From: Chloroflexota bacterium
GTDB lineage: Bacteria > Chloroflexota > Dehalococcoidia > Lucifugimonadales > Australimonadaceae
Assembly (NCBI GenBank): GCA_022574265.1
Contig: JACZSI010000040.1
Span: 1-12,041 of the forward strand
Direction: 5' to 3'
DNA length: 12,041 nucleotides
The notes beneath the pieces are model-generated. The model saw only the letters and a list, made by a program, of their open reading frames with translations. It made no database searches and was not told the DNA's origin. Positions 1 through 7,358 of this stretch are shown here, piece by piece; position 1 is the stretch's first letter; every line of letters begins with the position of its first letter. A program made the position numbers and the translations under genes.

Positions 1-256
1 AGTCGCAGCTCCAGAGCGCCCGCTTCACGCCGCGGCGGACTCCCTGGCAGGCCAGGACCATCTGGTCCATCGTGACCTCGAGCAGCCCCGACTGGCCCCA
101 GAGGTTGGCGCCCACCGAGTCGCCGACGGAGACCAAGTCGACGCCGGCGCGGTCCACGACCTGGGCCATCTGGTAGTCGTAGACGACCGAGGCCACGATC
201 TTCTGCCCATCGCGCTTCATCTGCTGCAGTGCTGGGATCGTGACCTTGTCAGCCAT
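1..256 (-). CDS. PanB-like ketopantoate hydroxymethyltransferase family protein, N-terminal part
   Basis: Translating the minus strand from the ATG at 256 gives 85 uninterrupted residues that run off the window edge, so the gene is partial. The start has a good Shine-Dalgarno (AGAGGAG) just upstream. The N-terminus has the pattern of PanB: a Thr-Ile-Pro-x-Leu opening, a YDY motif at residues 26-28, VGDSVG at 44-49 and a terminal Asp at 85. In E. coli PanB the Asp of VGDS and the Asp about 39 residues later bind the Mg2+; both (D46, D85) are present here. PanB transfers a hydroxymethyl group from methylene-tetrahydrofolate to 2-oxoisovalerate in pantothenate synthesis. The usual G-H-D-S-T-L segment after VGDS is altered (around W53-L59), so this may be a divergent paralogue or another member of the PEP mutase/isocitrate lyase superfamily. 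It is divergent from the catabolic run. Confidence 0.75.
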   Translation of the reverse strand, partial: MADKVTIPALQQMKRDGQKIVASVVYDYQMAQVVDRAGVDLVSVGDSVGANLWGQSGLLEVTMDQMVLACQGVRRGVKRALWSCD

Positions 257-318
257 GACGCTCCTCTTGGTGGCCGCGTGCGGACGAGAGGGTGCCACAA
301 AGACGGGAGAAGCGAAAG

Positions 319-361
319 CCCGCGCGGCTCCGCCACGGGTTTGACGCGTTTTTCGCGCGGG
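319..361. repeat. 8-bp inverted repeat around the -35, possible operator
   Basis: CCCGCGCG at 319-326 and CGCGCGGG at 354-361 are perfect inverted arms separated by 27 bases. They flank the candidate -35 at 341-346, a typical place for a regulator to bind. GC-rich DNA makes short GC arms common by chance, so this is a weak call. Confidence 0.25.
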
Positions 362-369
362 GGTAACGT
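341..369 (+). promoter_or_regulatory. Candidate sigma70-type promoter for the dehydrogenase/Rieske run
   Basis: TTGACG at 341-346, a 17-base spacer and TAACGT at 364-369 match the -35/-10 arrangement, with five of six bases at the -35 and the three most conserved bases of the -10. It lies 46 bases before the ATG at 416, and a GAGGGAG Shine-Dalgarno follows at 402-408. This is inferred from pattern only. Confidence 0.5.
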
Positions 370-415
370 GGGTCTCCACCGTGTGGCGAGCACCGCACCG
401 TGAGGGAGAAGCGCG

Positions 416-1516
416 ATGGGTGAGAAAGCGATATCGGCGACGCTCGTGGCGCCCAAGCAGTTCGAGTTCCGGGAGTACGAGCTGCCTGAGATCTCGTCGA
501 ACGACGGGCTGCTCAAGATGGAGGCCGTCGGCATCTGCGGGGCCGACGTCGGCACGTACCAGCGGGAAGTGCCGAAGCCGCGCATCATGGGGCACGAGAA
601 CGTGGGCGTGATCGCGCGCATCGGGAAGGAGGCGGAGGAGCGCTGGGGGGTGAAGGAGGGCGACCTCGTCATCCCCGAGGAGTACATCCCCTGCTTCCAC
701 TGCAAGTACTGCTACACGGGACGCTTCCGGTTCTGCAAGCAGACCGACCGCGGGCACGGCCAGCAGTACCGGCACGGTCAGACGACCGCCGACGTCTGGC
801 CTTCGATCTGGGGCGGCTTCGGCCAGTACATGTACCTGCCGCCCAACACGGTGATGCACAAGATCGACAAGCCGGTGCCCCCGCACGTCCTCGCGCTCTA
901 CCTGCCGCTCGCCGACGGCATCGAGTGGGCGGTCCGCTACGGCGGGGCGCGACAGGGCAAGACCGTCCTGATCCAGGGCCCGGGGCAGATGGGGCTGTCG
1001 GCGGCGTTCGCTTCGAGCCAGGTGGGCGCGGACTGCGTTATCGTCACCGGCATGTCTCACGACGCCGCGCGCCTCGACATGGCGCGGCGCTTGGGCGCCG
1101 ACCACACCATCGACGTCGAGACGGAGGACTTCGAGGAGCGCATCAGGGAGATCACCGGCGGCGACGGCGTGGACGTGGTCGTGAACGTGACGGGAGGGGG
1201 CGGGCACGCGACCGCGGACGCGCTCGCCGTTGCCAGCAACGAGTGCACGATCGTCCTGGCGGGAGCGGGCGACGAGCCCATCTCGCTCGGGGTCGCCGGC
1301 AAGCGGCCCAGCCGCCGGGACCTCACGGTCAAGACGGCGAACGGGCACTCGTACGACTCGGTGAACGAAGCGATCGGCTATCTGACGTCGGGGAAGCACC
1401 CCGAGCTCCTGGACATCGCGACGCACCAGTTCCCGCTGGAGGAGGTCGCACGCGCTCTCGACACGGCCGCGGGGGACGGCGAGCCGGGGGCCATCCACGT
1501 GACGTTGCTGCCATAG
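416..1516 (+). CDS. Zinc-dependent medium-chain alcohol dehydrogenase (MDR family), first copy
   Basis: This 366-residue protein has the full zinc alcohol dehydrogenase layout. Catalytic zinc ligands are C41 and H60-E61 (GHE motif). The structural zinc lobe is C93, C96, C99 and C107. The Rossmann domain carries GPGQMG at 188-193. The family oxidises alcohols or reduces carbonyls with NAD(P)H in the cytoplasm. The residue that is Asp at the end of the second Rossmann strand in NAD-specific enzymes is Gly here (G212, in VTGMS), which favours NADP(H) by analogy with Thermoanaerobacter alcohol dehydrogenase. The ATG is preceded by a GAGGGAG Shine-Dalgarno at 402-408. It is first in the plus-strand run, 13 bases before its paralogue, so both probably act on related steps. 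The substrate is unknown; threonine- or sorbitol-dehydrogenase-like relatives are also possible. Confidence 0.88.
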   Translation: MGEKAISATLVAPKQFEFREYELPEISSNDGLLKMEAVGICGADVGTYQREVPKPRIMGHENVGVIARIGKEAEERWGVKEGDLVIPEEYIPCFHCKYCYTGRFRFCKQTDRGHGQQYRHGQTTADVWPSIWGGFGQYMYLPPNTVMHKIDKPVPPHVLALYLPLADGIEWAVRYGGARQGKTVLIQGPGQMGLSAAFASSQVGADCVIVTGMSHDAARLDMARRLGADHTIDVETEDFEERIREITGGDGVDVVVNVTGGGGHATADALAVASNECTIVLAGAGDEPISLGVAGKRPSRRDLTVKTANGHSYDSVNEAIGYLTSGKHPELLDIATHQFPLEEVARALDTAAGDGEPGAIHVTLLP

Positions 1517-1529
1517 AGGGGAGATCATC

Positions 1530-2642
1530 TTGGCTGAGAAAACGCTGACTGCGATAAAAGTAGACGCTTCGACGACGGAGATGCGGGAGTTCGATATCCC
1601 GGAGCTCTCCGACGACGAGGCGCTGCTCAAGATGGAGGTCGCCGGCGTCTGCGGGACCGACGTCAGCCAGTACCGCCTCCCGCTGCGGGGCGGGCCGCTG
1701 ATCATGGGCCACGAGAACGTGGGCTACCTGACCAAGGTGGGCAAGACGTTCGCGGAGCGCAAGGGCTTCAAGGAGGGAGACCTGGTCTTCCTGGAGCACT
1801 ACCTCCCCTGCATGCAGTGCGAGTGGTGCCACCTGGGCGAGTACCGTCACTGCGCCGCCACCGAGTGGCTCTACGACCCGACCGCCATCCGCTACGGCTA
1901 CACCTCCACCGATACGCGCCCCGCGCTCTGGGGCGGCTTCAGCCAGTACGTGTACCTCCCGCACAACGCGGTGCTCCACAAGATCCCCGACGGGCTCACG
2001 CCCGAGGAGGCAGGGGTCGCGACGCCGATGGCCAATGGCGTGCAGTGGGCCCTCTTCGACGGCGGGGTCGGCTACTCGTCCACCGTGCTCATCCAGGGCC
2101 CGGGCCAGCAGGGGATGGCCTGCGTCATGGCCGCCAAGCACGCAGGCGCGGACCGCATCATCGTCACGGGTACCTCGAAGGACGAATCGCGGCTGCAGGT
2201 GGCGAAGGCCCTTGGCGCCGACGACATCATCGACGTCCAGGTGGAGGACCCGCTCGAGCGGATCAACGAGATCACGGGCGGAAAGGGCGTGGACGTCGTG
2301 CTCGACTGCACGTCAGGCGCGGGGGCCGCGCCGATGCTGCTGGGGATCGAGGCGCTCAAACGCCGCGGAGGGACGATCGTGGTGCAGGGGGGTGAGCTGC
2401 CCGAGTTCCCCGACTTCCCCATGGGGCGGCTCACGAGAAAAGGCATCACGATGAAGAGCGCGCGCGGCCACAACTACCGGGCGGTCGAGCTCGCCATACA
2501 CCAGCTCGCCTCCCACCGTTTCCCGCTGGAGCGCATGATGACGCATAGCTTCGGCCTGTCCGAGGTGGACTACGCGATCAAGTCGGTCGGCGGCGAAGGC
2601 GCGCCGGGCGCGATCCACGTTTCGGTGTTCCCCTGGAAGTGA
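1530..2642 (+). CDS. Zinc-dependent medium-chain alcohol dehydrogenase (MDR family), second copy
   Basis: This is a 370-residue paralogue of the preceding gene, with the same segment order and shared stretches such as the WGGF-x-QY region. Catalytic zinc ligands are C41 and H61-E62; structural zinc ligands are C94, C97, C100 and C108. The nucleotide-binding motif GPGQQG is at 190-195. The position of the NAD-selecting Asp is again Gly (G214, followed by T215, S216 and K217), consistent with NADP(H). The start is TTG at 1530, supported by GGGGAG at 1518-1523 with a 6-base gap; the next in-frame ATG would cut into the first beta strand. Tandem retention of two distinct copies suggests different substrates or opposite directions of one redox step. 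No substrate can be named. Confidence 0.88.
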   Translation: MAEKTLTAIKVDASTTEMREFDIPELSDDEALLKMEVAGVCGTDVSQYRLPLRGGPLIMGHENVGYLTKVGKTFAERKGFKEGDLVFLEHYLPCMQCEWCHLGEYRHCAATEWLYDPTAIRYGYTSTDTRPALWGGFSQYVYLPHNAVLHKIPDGLTPEEAGVATPMANGVQWALFDGGVGYSSTVLIQGPGQQGMACVMAAKHAGADRIIVTGTSKDESRLQVAKALGADDIIDVQVEDPLERINEITGGKGVDVVLDCTSGAGAAPMLLGIEALKRRGGTIVVQGGELPEFPDFPMGRLTRKGITMKSARGHNYRAVELAIHQLASHRFPLERMMTHSFGLSEVDYAIKSVGGEGAPGAIHVSVFPWK

Positions 2643-2709
2643 GCTATCATCCGCCGATAAGCGTCCCCGCCCCTATGGTGGCGTACAACTGACGAGGGAG
2701 AGATCCGCA

Positions 2710-4062
2710 ATGGTCGATGCTGCTCACGTGAAGGATGTCCGCCTGACCGCGGACGAGAACGAAACGATCACCCGGGTGGGGCCGGGCACGCCTATGGGCG
2801 AGCTGATGCGGCGGTACTGGCAGCCGGTGCTGTCGTCATCGGAGCTGCCGGAGCCGGACTGCGCGCCCGTGCGGGTGCGCATCCTGGGCGAGGACCTGGT
2901 CGCCTTCCGCGACACCAGCGGACGCATCGGGCTCCTGACCGAGTTCTGCGCCCACCGGCGGACCTCGCTGTGGCTGGGCCGCAACGAGGAGGACGGGCTG
3001 CGCTGTGTGTTCCACGGCTGGAAGTACGACATCACCGGGCAGTGCGTGGACATGCCCAACGTGCTGCCGGAATACGACTTCAAGGAGCGGGTCACGGTCA
3101 GGGCGTATCCGACGCAGGAGCTCGGCGGCGTGATCTGGGCGTACATGGGATGGGGGGTGGCGAAGGGGAAGCAGCCCCCGCCGCCGAACTTCGAGTGGAC
3201 GCGCCAGCCGGAGAGCCACCTCCACGTTTCCCGCTCGCTGCAGGAGTGCAACTGGCTCCAGGCCCTGGAGGCGGGCATCGACTCGATCCACACCTCCTTC
3301 CTCCACCGCCGTTTCGGCGGCAACCGGCCGGGGTTGGCGGGGATCCGAGCGCAGGCGACGGCTGCCCGGCTGGAGGTCCGCCTGGCCCCCTACGGCTACG
3401 CCTACGCCTCCTCCCGGCCCATGAGCGAGGGCAAGGGCGACTACGTCCGGACGTACCACTACGTCATGCCCTTCCATCAGATCCGCGCCATCCAGGGGGA
3501 GACCGAAGACAGCGCCGTGCGGAAGTTCAAGATCGCCGGGCACATGTGGGTGCCGGTCGACGACCATAACTGCATGGTCTGGAACTGGTACTACAGCCTC
3601 GATCTGCCCCTCGACGACGACGAGCGGGACGAGGGTTTCTGGGGCAACGGGCCCCGCTTCGTCGACGCGCAGAACGGCTTCCGCAGCTTCTTGAACAAGG
3701 GGAACGACTGGGGCATCGACCGCGAGGTCCAGAAGCACGAGACGTTCAGCGGCATCGAGGGGGTCAACCAGCAGGACCGGGCTGTCCAGGAGGCCATGGG
3801 GCCGATCGTCGACCGGAGCCACGAGCACCTGAGCCACACCGACATGGCGGTGTTCGCGGCGCGCAGGCTGCTGCTGGACGCCATCCAGACCGTGGCGGAC
3901 GGTGGCGCTCCGCCGGGTGCCGACGAGTCCTACTACGACATCCGTGCGATCGAGAAGCTGCTGCCCACGGACGCCGACTGGATGGAAGAGCTCAAAGACC
4001 AGATGTATCCCAAGGGCGGCCCGGACCTGGCAAGCGCCCCGGCGCTCGGCAGACAGGAATGA
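2710..4062 (+). CDS. Rieske non-heme iron oxygenase alpha subunit (phthalate 4,5-dioxygenase / LigXa-like), first copy
   Basis: This 450-residue protein has the Rieske [2Fe-2S] motif C80-x-H82 with C99-x2-H102, followed by a catalytic domain with N181, E187, D191, H194 and H199. D191 would be the bridging Asp, and H194/H199 the mononuclear iron histidines. A conserved segment at 353-364 (NQQDRAVQEAMG) probably supplies the third iron ligand, D356. The opening (GPGTPMGELMRRYW) and this segment are typical of the phthalate dioxygenase/LigXa branch, which hydroxylates or O-demethylates aromatic acids using O2 and electrons from a partner reductase. The family has one subunit type, so no beta subunit is expected. 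GAGGGAG at 2694-2700 supports the ATG. It lies 67 bases after the dehydrogenases. The substrate is not predictable and no reductase is nearby. Confidence 0.9.
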   Translation: MVDAAHVKDVRLTADENETITRVGPGTPMGELMRRYWQPVLSSSELPEPDCAPVRVRILGEDLVAFRDTSGRIGLLTEFCAHRRTSLWLGRNEEDGLRCVFHGWKYDITGQCVDMPNVLPEYDFKERVTVRAYPTQELGGVIWAYMGWGVAKGKQPPPPNFEWTRQPESHLHVSRSLQECNWLQALEAGIDSIHTSFLHRRFGGNRPGLAGIRAQATAARLEVRLAPYGYAYASSRPMSEGKGDYVRTYHYVMPFHQIRAIQGETEDSAVRKFKIAGHMWVPVDDHNCMVWNWYYSLDLPLDDDERDEGFWGNGPRFVDAQNGFRSFLNKGNDWGIDREVQKHETFSGIEGVNQQDRAVQEAMGPIVDRSHEHLSHTDMAVFAARRLLLDAIQTVADGGAPPGADESYYDIRAIEKLLPTDADWMEELKDQMYPKGGPDLASAPALGRQE

Positions 4063-4110
4063 CGCCGCCGGCGAGCAGTCCGCGTACCGGGCGCTGAGCA
4101 CCAAGACGGA

Positions 4111-4116
4111 GGAGGG
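4111..4116 (+). promoter_or_regulatory. Shine-Dalgarno that sets the bicupin start
   Basis: GGAGGG lies 7 bases before the ATG at 4124. The reading frame is open back to 3902, but that stretch overlaps the Rieske gene and has arginine- and serine-rich shadow composition, so the ATG at 4124 is preferred. Confidence 0.7.
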
Positions 4117-4123
4117 CGATCCA

Positions 4124-5281
4124 ATGGCACAGACGAGTGCGGCGGACCAGGCGCTGATCAAGGACATAGCGTCGAGCTACGTGCGGTCGCGGCCCTGGCC
4201 CTACCGGCGGTGGATCGAGTCCATCGGCATCCCGATCCACCGTGGGTACTACATCGAGGACCTGCGGACCGTGGAGCTGGGCTGGTGGGCGGAGCGCGAG
4301 TGCAACGCTGCCTTTCTCGAGATGGCCGGGTCCGAGGGGATATCGGAGACCCGCGTCACCGAGGTGGGGCCGGGCAAGACGCTCCCTCCGCTGAAGTTCG
4401 CGCTGGACGAGGTCGTCTACGTCGTCGAAGGCCGAGGACTCACGAGCATCTGGGGACCGGGCGAGACGGAGAGCAAGACGTTCGAGTGGCAGAAGTTCAG
4501 CATGTTCCTCATCCCCCGGGGACACACGCACCAGTTCACGAACACCCAGGGGGACAAGCCCGCCCGTCTGCTGCACTACAACTGCCTCCCCCTGGTGATG
4601 GCCACGGTGGCGGACCCCGCGTTCTACTTCGATAGCGCGCATGAGGAGCCCGGGCTCCCCAACGTCGTCGGGGAGGATTTCTACTCACCGGCCATCGCGG
4701 CCCAGATACCGGACCCGAAGCTTGCTTGGGGTGTGCGGGACCTCTGGTTCGGGAACTTCTTCCCCGACATGCGTGCTTGGGACAAGCTCGCCGCCATGAC
4801 GATGCGCGGCGTTGGCACGCGCGCGGTCTACGTCCAGTTCCCCGGCTCGGAGATGGCCGCGCACATGTCCGTCTTCCCCGCCCGGACCTACAAGAAGGCG
4901 CACCGGCACGGGCCCGCATTCGTTATCGTCATCCCCACCGGGGATGGGTACTCCATCATGTGGGAGGAAGGGAAGGAGAAGGTGGTGTTCCCCTGGAAGG
5001 AGTCCAGCCTCTTCGTGCCTCCCAACCGGTGGTTCCACCAGCACTTCAACGTCGGCGAGTCATCGGCCCGCTACCTTGCGTTCCATCCGCCGGTCCAGTT
5101 CGAGGGCTGGGCAGAGAAGGTCGAGGACCGAGTCAAGGACCAGATCGAGTTCCCGGACGAAGACCCGTTCGTCCGGCAGAAGTTCGAAGAAGAGCTGGCC
5201 AAGAAAGGCCTCACCAGCCTGATGCCCGAGCAGGTGTATACCGACAAGGACTACCAGCTGCCTGAGTCGCCGGGCGGGTAG
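4124..5281 (+). CDS. Bicupin protein between two Rieske oxygenases
   Basis: This 385-residue protein has two cupin beta-barrels, roughly residues 75-158 and 232-330. Each keeps cupin motif 2: P131 to H136 to N140 in the first and P300 to H305 to N309 in the second. In motif 1 the second barrel has H260-R-H262, so it can bind a metal with H260, H262 and H305, although the usual Glu is missing. In the first barrel the two His positions are P89 and K91, so that barrel is probably metal-free. The layout resembles bicupin ring-cleavage dioxygenases such as gentisate 1,2-dioxygenase, and proteins labelled ethanolamine ammonia-lyase-activating, but identity to either is not established. It starts 61 bases after the first Rieske gene and ends 3 bases before the second. 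It may act on a product of the oxygenases or hold a ligand; this is inference. Confidence 0.8.
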   Translation: MAQTSAADQALIKDIASSYVRSRPWPYRRWIESIGIPIHRGYYIEDLRTVELGWWAERECNAAFLEMAGSEGISETRVTEVGPGKTLPPLKFALDEVVYVVEGRGLTSIWGPGETESKTFEWQKFSMFLIPRGHTHQFTNTQGDKPARLLHYNCLPLVMATVADPAFYFDSAHEEPGLPNVVGEDFYSPAIAAQIPDPKLAWGVRDLWFGNFFPDMRAWDKLAAMTMRGVGTRAVYVQFPGSEMAAHMSVFPARTYKKAHRHGPAFVIVIPTGDGYSIMWEEGKEKVVFPWKESSLFVPPNRWFHQHFNVGESSARYLAFHPPVQFEGWAEKVEDRVKDQIEFPDEDPFVRQKFEEELAKKGLTSLMPEQVYTDKDYQLPESPGG

Positions 5282-5284
5282 CGC

Positions 5285-6577
5285 ATGCTGTCCATCGAAG
5301 AGAACGAAAAGCTGGCGAAGATCGGCCGCGGCACGGCCATGGGCGAGCTGATCAGGCGCTATTGGATGCCGTTCCGGCTCTCGTCCGACCTCCCCGAGGC
5401 CGACGGCGAGCCCGTGCGGGTCACGCTGCTCGGCGAGTCGCTCGTCGCGTTCCGCGACACGAGCGGCAAGGTCTGCCTGATCCAGCGCCACTGCGCCCAC
5501 CGCTGGTCCGACCTCTTCTACGGGCGCAACGAGGAGGGCGGCCTGCGCTGCACCTACCACGGCTGGAAGTACGACGGCGCCGGCAATTGCGTGGACATGC
5601 CGACGGAGACCGAGGAGAGCTCCTACAAGGACAAGATCAGGATCACCGCCTACCCCGTGAAGGAGAGCGGCGGCGTGCTCTGGACCTACATGGGACCGCC
5701 CGGGCTCGCCGCCGAGATGCCGGAGTTCGAGTACCTCAAGGTGCCGGAGAGCCACCGGTTCGTTTCCTGGAACTGGCAGGAGAACAACTTCGCCCAGGCG
5801 ATCGAGGGCGGCATCGACTCCGCGCACTCCAACTTCCTGCACGCGACGCTCGACGCCTATCACCGTACCGACGCCTGGCTCGCCAAGGGGGAGCGCACGC
5901 GGAGGATGCGCGATCTGTACCACGCGCGCGACCAGCACCCCAAGTTCTTCGCGGAGGACACGGACTACGGCGTCATGACCGGCGCCCGGCGCGAGACGGG
6001 CGAGGGCCAGCACTACTGGCGCTTCAACCTGTTCCTCATGCCGTTCTACACGATGCCACCGTCCGCCCAGAAGCAGAAGTTCTTCCACGCCTTCGTGCCG
6101 ATCGACGACGAGAACGTCCAGCGCTGGACGTTCACCTGGTCGCTCGAGAGCCCGCTGCCCGCCGAACAGGTCGACGAGTGGCGTGTGGGCGCGGGCCTGC
6201 ACGCGGCGCTCCAACCCGGCCCCGACCACGTCCCGGTCCAGAACCGCTCCAACGACTACCTGATCGACCGGGAGCGCCAGCGCACGAGCACCTTCACGGG
6301 GATAACCGGCATCGGGGACCAGGACTTCTCCGTCCAGGAGGGCATGGGCAGACTCACGCCGCGGCAGAACGAGCACCTGGGCACGACGGACGTGGGCATC
6401 ATCAAGATGCGGCGCCGGCTGCTGCGCGACGCCACCGCGCTCGAGGACGGCGACGAGCCGCGTTCGGCAGCCGACGGCGGGCTCTACCACCTGCGTGCCA
6501 CGGACATCCTCCTCGAGCCTGAGGCGAGCTGGATGGACGACGCTCGTGTCAAGGAGCTCATGACCGCGACCTGGTGA
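5285..6577 (+). CDS. Rieske non-heme iron oxygenase alpha subunit (phthalate 4,5-dioxygenase / LigXa-like), second copy
   Basis: This 430-residue paralogue of the 2710-4062 protein has Rieske ligands C70-x-H72 and C89-x2-H92. The catalytic domain has N168, E174, bridging D178, iron histidines H181 and H186, and a probable third ligand D347 within GDQDFSVQEGMG (344-355). All key residues are intact, so it should be an active oxygenase. Between H186 and the conserved Pro-Phe segment near 253 it is about 12 residues longer than the first copy, with a charged stretch around 193-240; this region usually lines the substrate pocket, so its substrate probably differs. The ATG lies 3 bases after the bicupin stop, with no clear Shine-Dalgarno, pointing to translational coupling. 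Electron-transfer partners are not in the window. Confidence 0.9.
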   Translation: MLSIEENEKLAKIGRGTAMGELIRRYWMPFRLSSDLPEADGEPVRVTLLGESLVAFRDTSGKVCLIQRHCAHRWSDLFYGRNEEGGLRCTYHGWKYDGAGNCVDMPTETEESSYKDKIRITAYPVKESGGVLWTYMGPPGLAAEMPEFEYLKVPESHRFVSWNWQENNFAQAIEGGIDSAHSNFLHATLDAYHRTDAWLAKGERTRRMRDLYHARDQHPKFFAEDTDYGVMTGARRETGEGQHYWRFNLFLMPFYTMPPSAQKQKFFHAFVPIDDENVQRWTFTWSLESPLPAEQVDEWRVGAGLHAALQPGPDHVPVQNRSNDYLIDRERQRTSTFTGITGIGDQDFSVQEGMGRLTPRQNEHLGTTDVGIIKMRRRLLRDATALEDGDEPRSAADGGLYHLRATDILLEPEASWMDDARVKELMTATW

Positions 6578-6596
6578 GGGGCGTCGCGCCGCAGCC

Positions 6597-7358
6597 ATGA
6601 CGAACCGACGCACACAACCCCAGCAGCAGCCGGAGCCGCCCGACACCGAGGCTATCGAACGCGCCGTCGGCGAGCTCCGCCGGCGGCTGAAGCAGGCAGC
6701 GAGCCCGCGTGAGGCCGAGGCAGCCCGGCGCTCGCTGGGCTCGGACGTCCCTGTCTACGGCGTCAAGGCGGCCGAGACGCACCGCATCGGCCTCGAGCTC
6801 GTGCGCCGGCTGCGCTCCGCTCCGCCCGCGCTCAGCCTCGACATCGCCGACGCGCTGTTCACGACCGGCAACCTCGAGGAGGGGCTCGTCGGCGCGCAGG
6901 TCCTCGGCGCCATGGCCCGCCACATCGGCGGTGGCGACTTCGCGCGCTTCGATAAGTGGGCCGGCGCGCTCACGAACGCGCAGACGGCGGACGGACTCGC
7001 CATGAGCGGCATCGCCAAGGCGCTCGCCGTCAAGCCGTCGCTGGCCGCGCAGCTCGCCGTATGGGCGAAGTCCCCGCAGCCGTGGCGGCGCCGTGCGGCC
7101 GTCTCCTCCTTCGTTCCGCTGGTGCGCGAGGGCCGCTTCCTCACGGACGCGCTGACCGTGGCCGAGGTCGTGATGGCCGACGCGCACGAGGAGGTGCAGC
7201 GCGGGGTCGGCACGCTGCTGCTGGAGGCCAGCCGGATGCAGTCCGCCCGGGTCGTGGAGTTCCTCCAGACGTGGAAGGACAAGGCGCCCCGGCTCGTCCT
7301 CCAGATCGCGGCGACCAAGCTTGCGCCGGAGGACCGATCGGCCGTGCTCGGCTCGTGA
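6597..7358 (+). CDS. DNA alkylation repair (AlkD-like) HEAT-repeat protein, divergent
   Basis: This 253-residue, largely helical protein has the order of segments seen in the AlkD family: YGVKAAE at 54-60, a DIADALF segment at 82-88, W163-R-R-R-A-A-V, and a VQRGVG segment at 200-205. AlkD is a cytoplasmic DNA glycosylase that removes bulky alkylated bases with a HEAT-repeat clamp. By my alignment the catalytic Asp (D113 of Bacillus cereus AlkD) corresponds to D132, but the two Trp residues equivalent to W109 and W187 appear to be A128 and T206. It may therefore be a reduced-activity or non-catalytic paralogue. The first 17 residues are Gln/Pro-rich and add to the usual length. It begins 19 bases after the second Rieske gene without a well-spaced Shine-Dalgarno. 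Its function in this location is not clear. Confidence 0.75.
   Translation: MTNRRTQPQQQPEPPDTEAIERAVGELRRRLKQAASPREAEAARRSLGSDVPVYGVKAAETHRIGLELVRRLRSAPPALSLDIADALFTTGNLEEGLVGAQVLGAMARHIGGGDFARFDKWAGALTNAQTADGLAMSGIAKALAVKPSLAAQLAVWAKSPQPWRRRAAVSSFVPLVREGRFLTDALTVAEVVMADAHEEVQRGVGTLLLEASRMQSARVVEFLQTWKDKAPRLVLQIAATKLAPEDRSAVLGS

Noticed and set aside
25..210. A 61-codon open frame on the minus strand at the left edge
   Set aside because: It is out of frame with the PanB-like reading, which has family motifs and a ribosome site.
3902..4123. A 74-residue N-terminal extension of the bicupin
   Set aside because: It overlaps the Rieske gene in another frame, has shadow composition, and a good ribosome site marks the ATG at 4124.
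2836..4167. A 443-codon open frame on the minus strand opposite the first Rieske gene
   Set aside because: It is antisense to a clear Rieske oxygenase and shows low-complexity shadow composition.
2710..6577. The Rieske pair as alpha and beta subunits of one dioxygenase
   Set aside because: Both proteins have a full Rieske motif and a mononuclear iron site, so both are alpha-type; beta subunits are small and lack these.
5060..6646. A 528-codon open frame on the minus strand opposite the second Rieske gene
   Set aside because: It lies opposite a gene with fully conserved motifs, its translation is Arg/Val/Leu/Gly-rich with no domain, and such frames are expected in GC-rich DNA.
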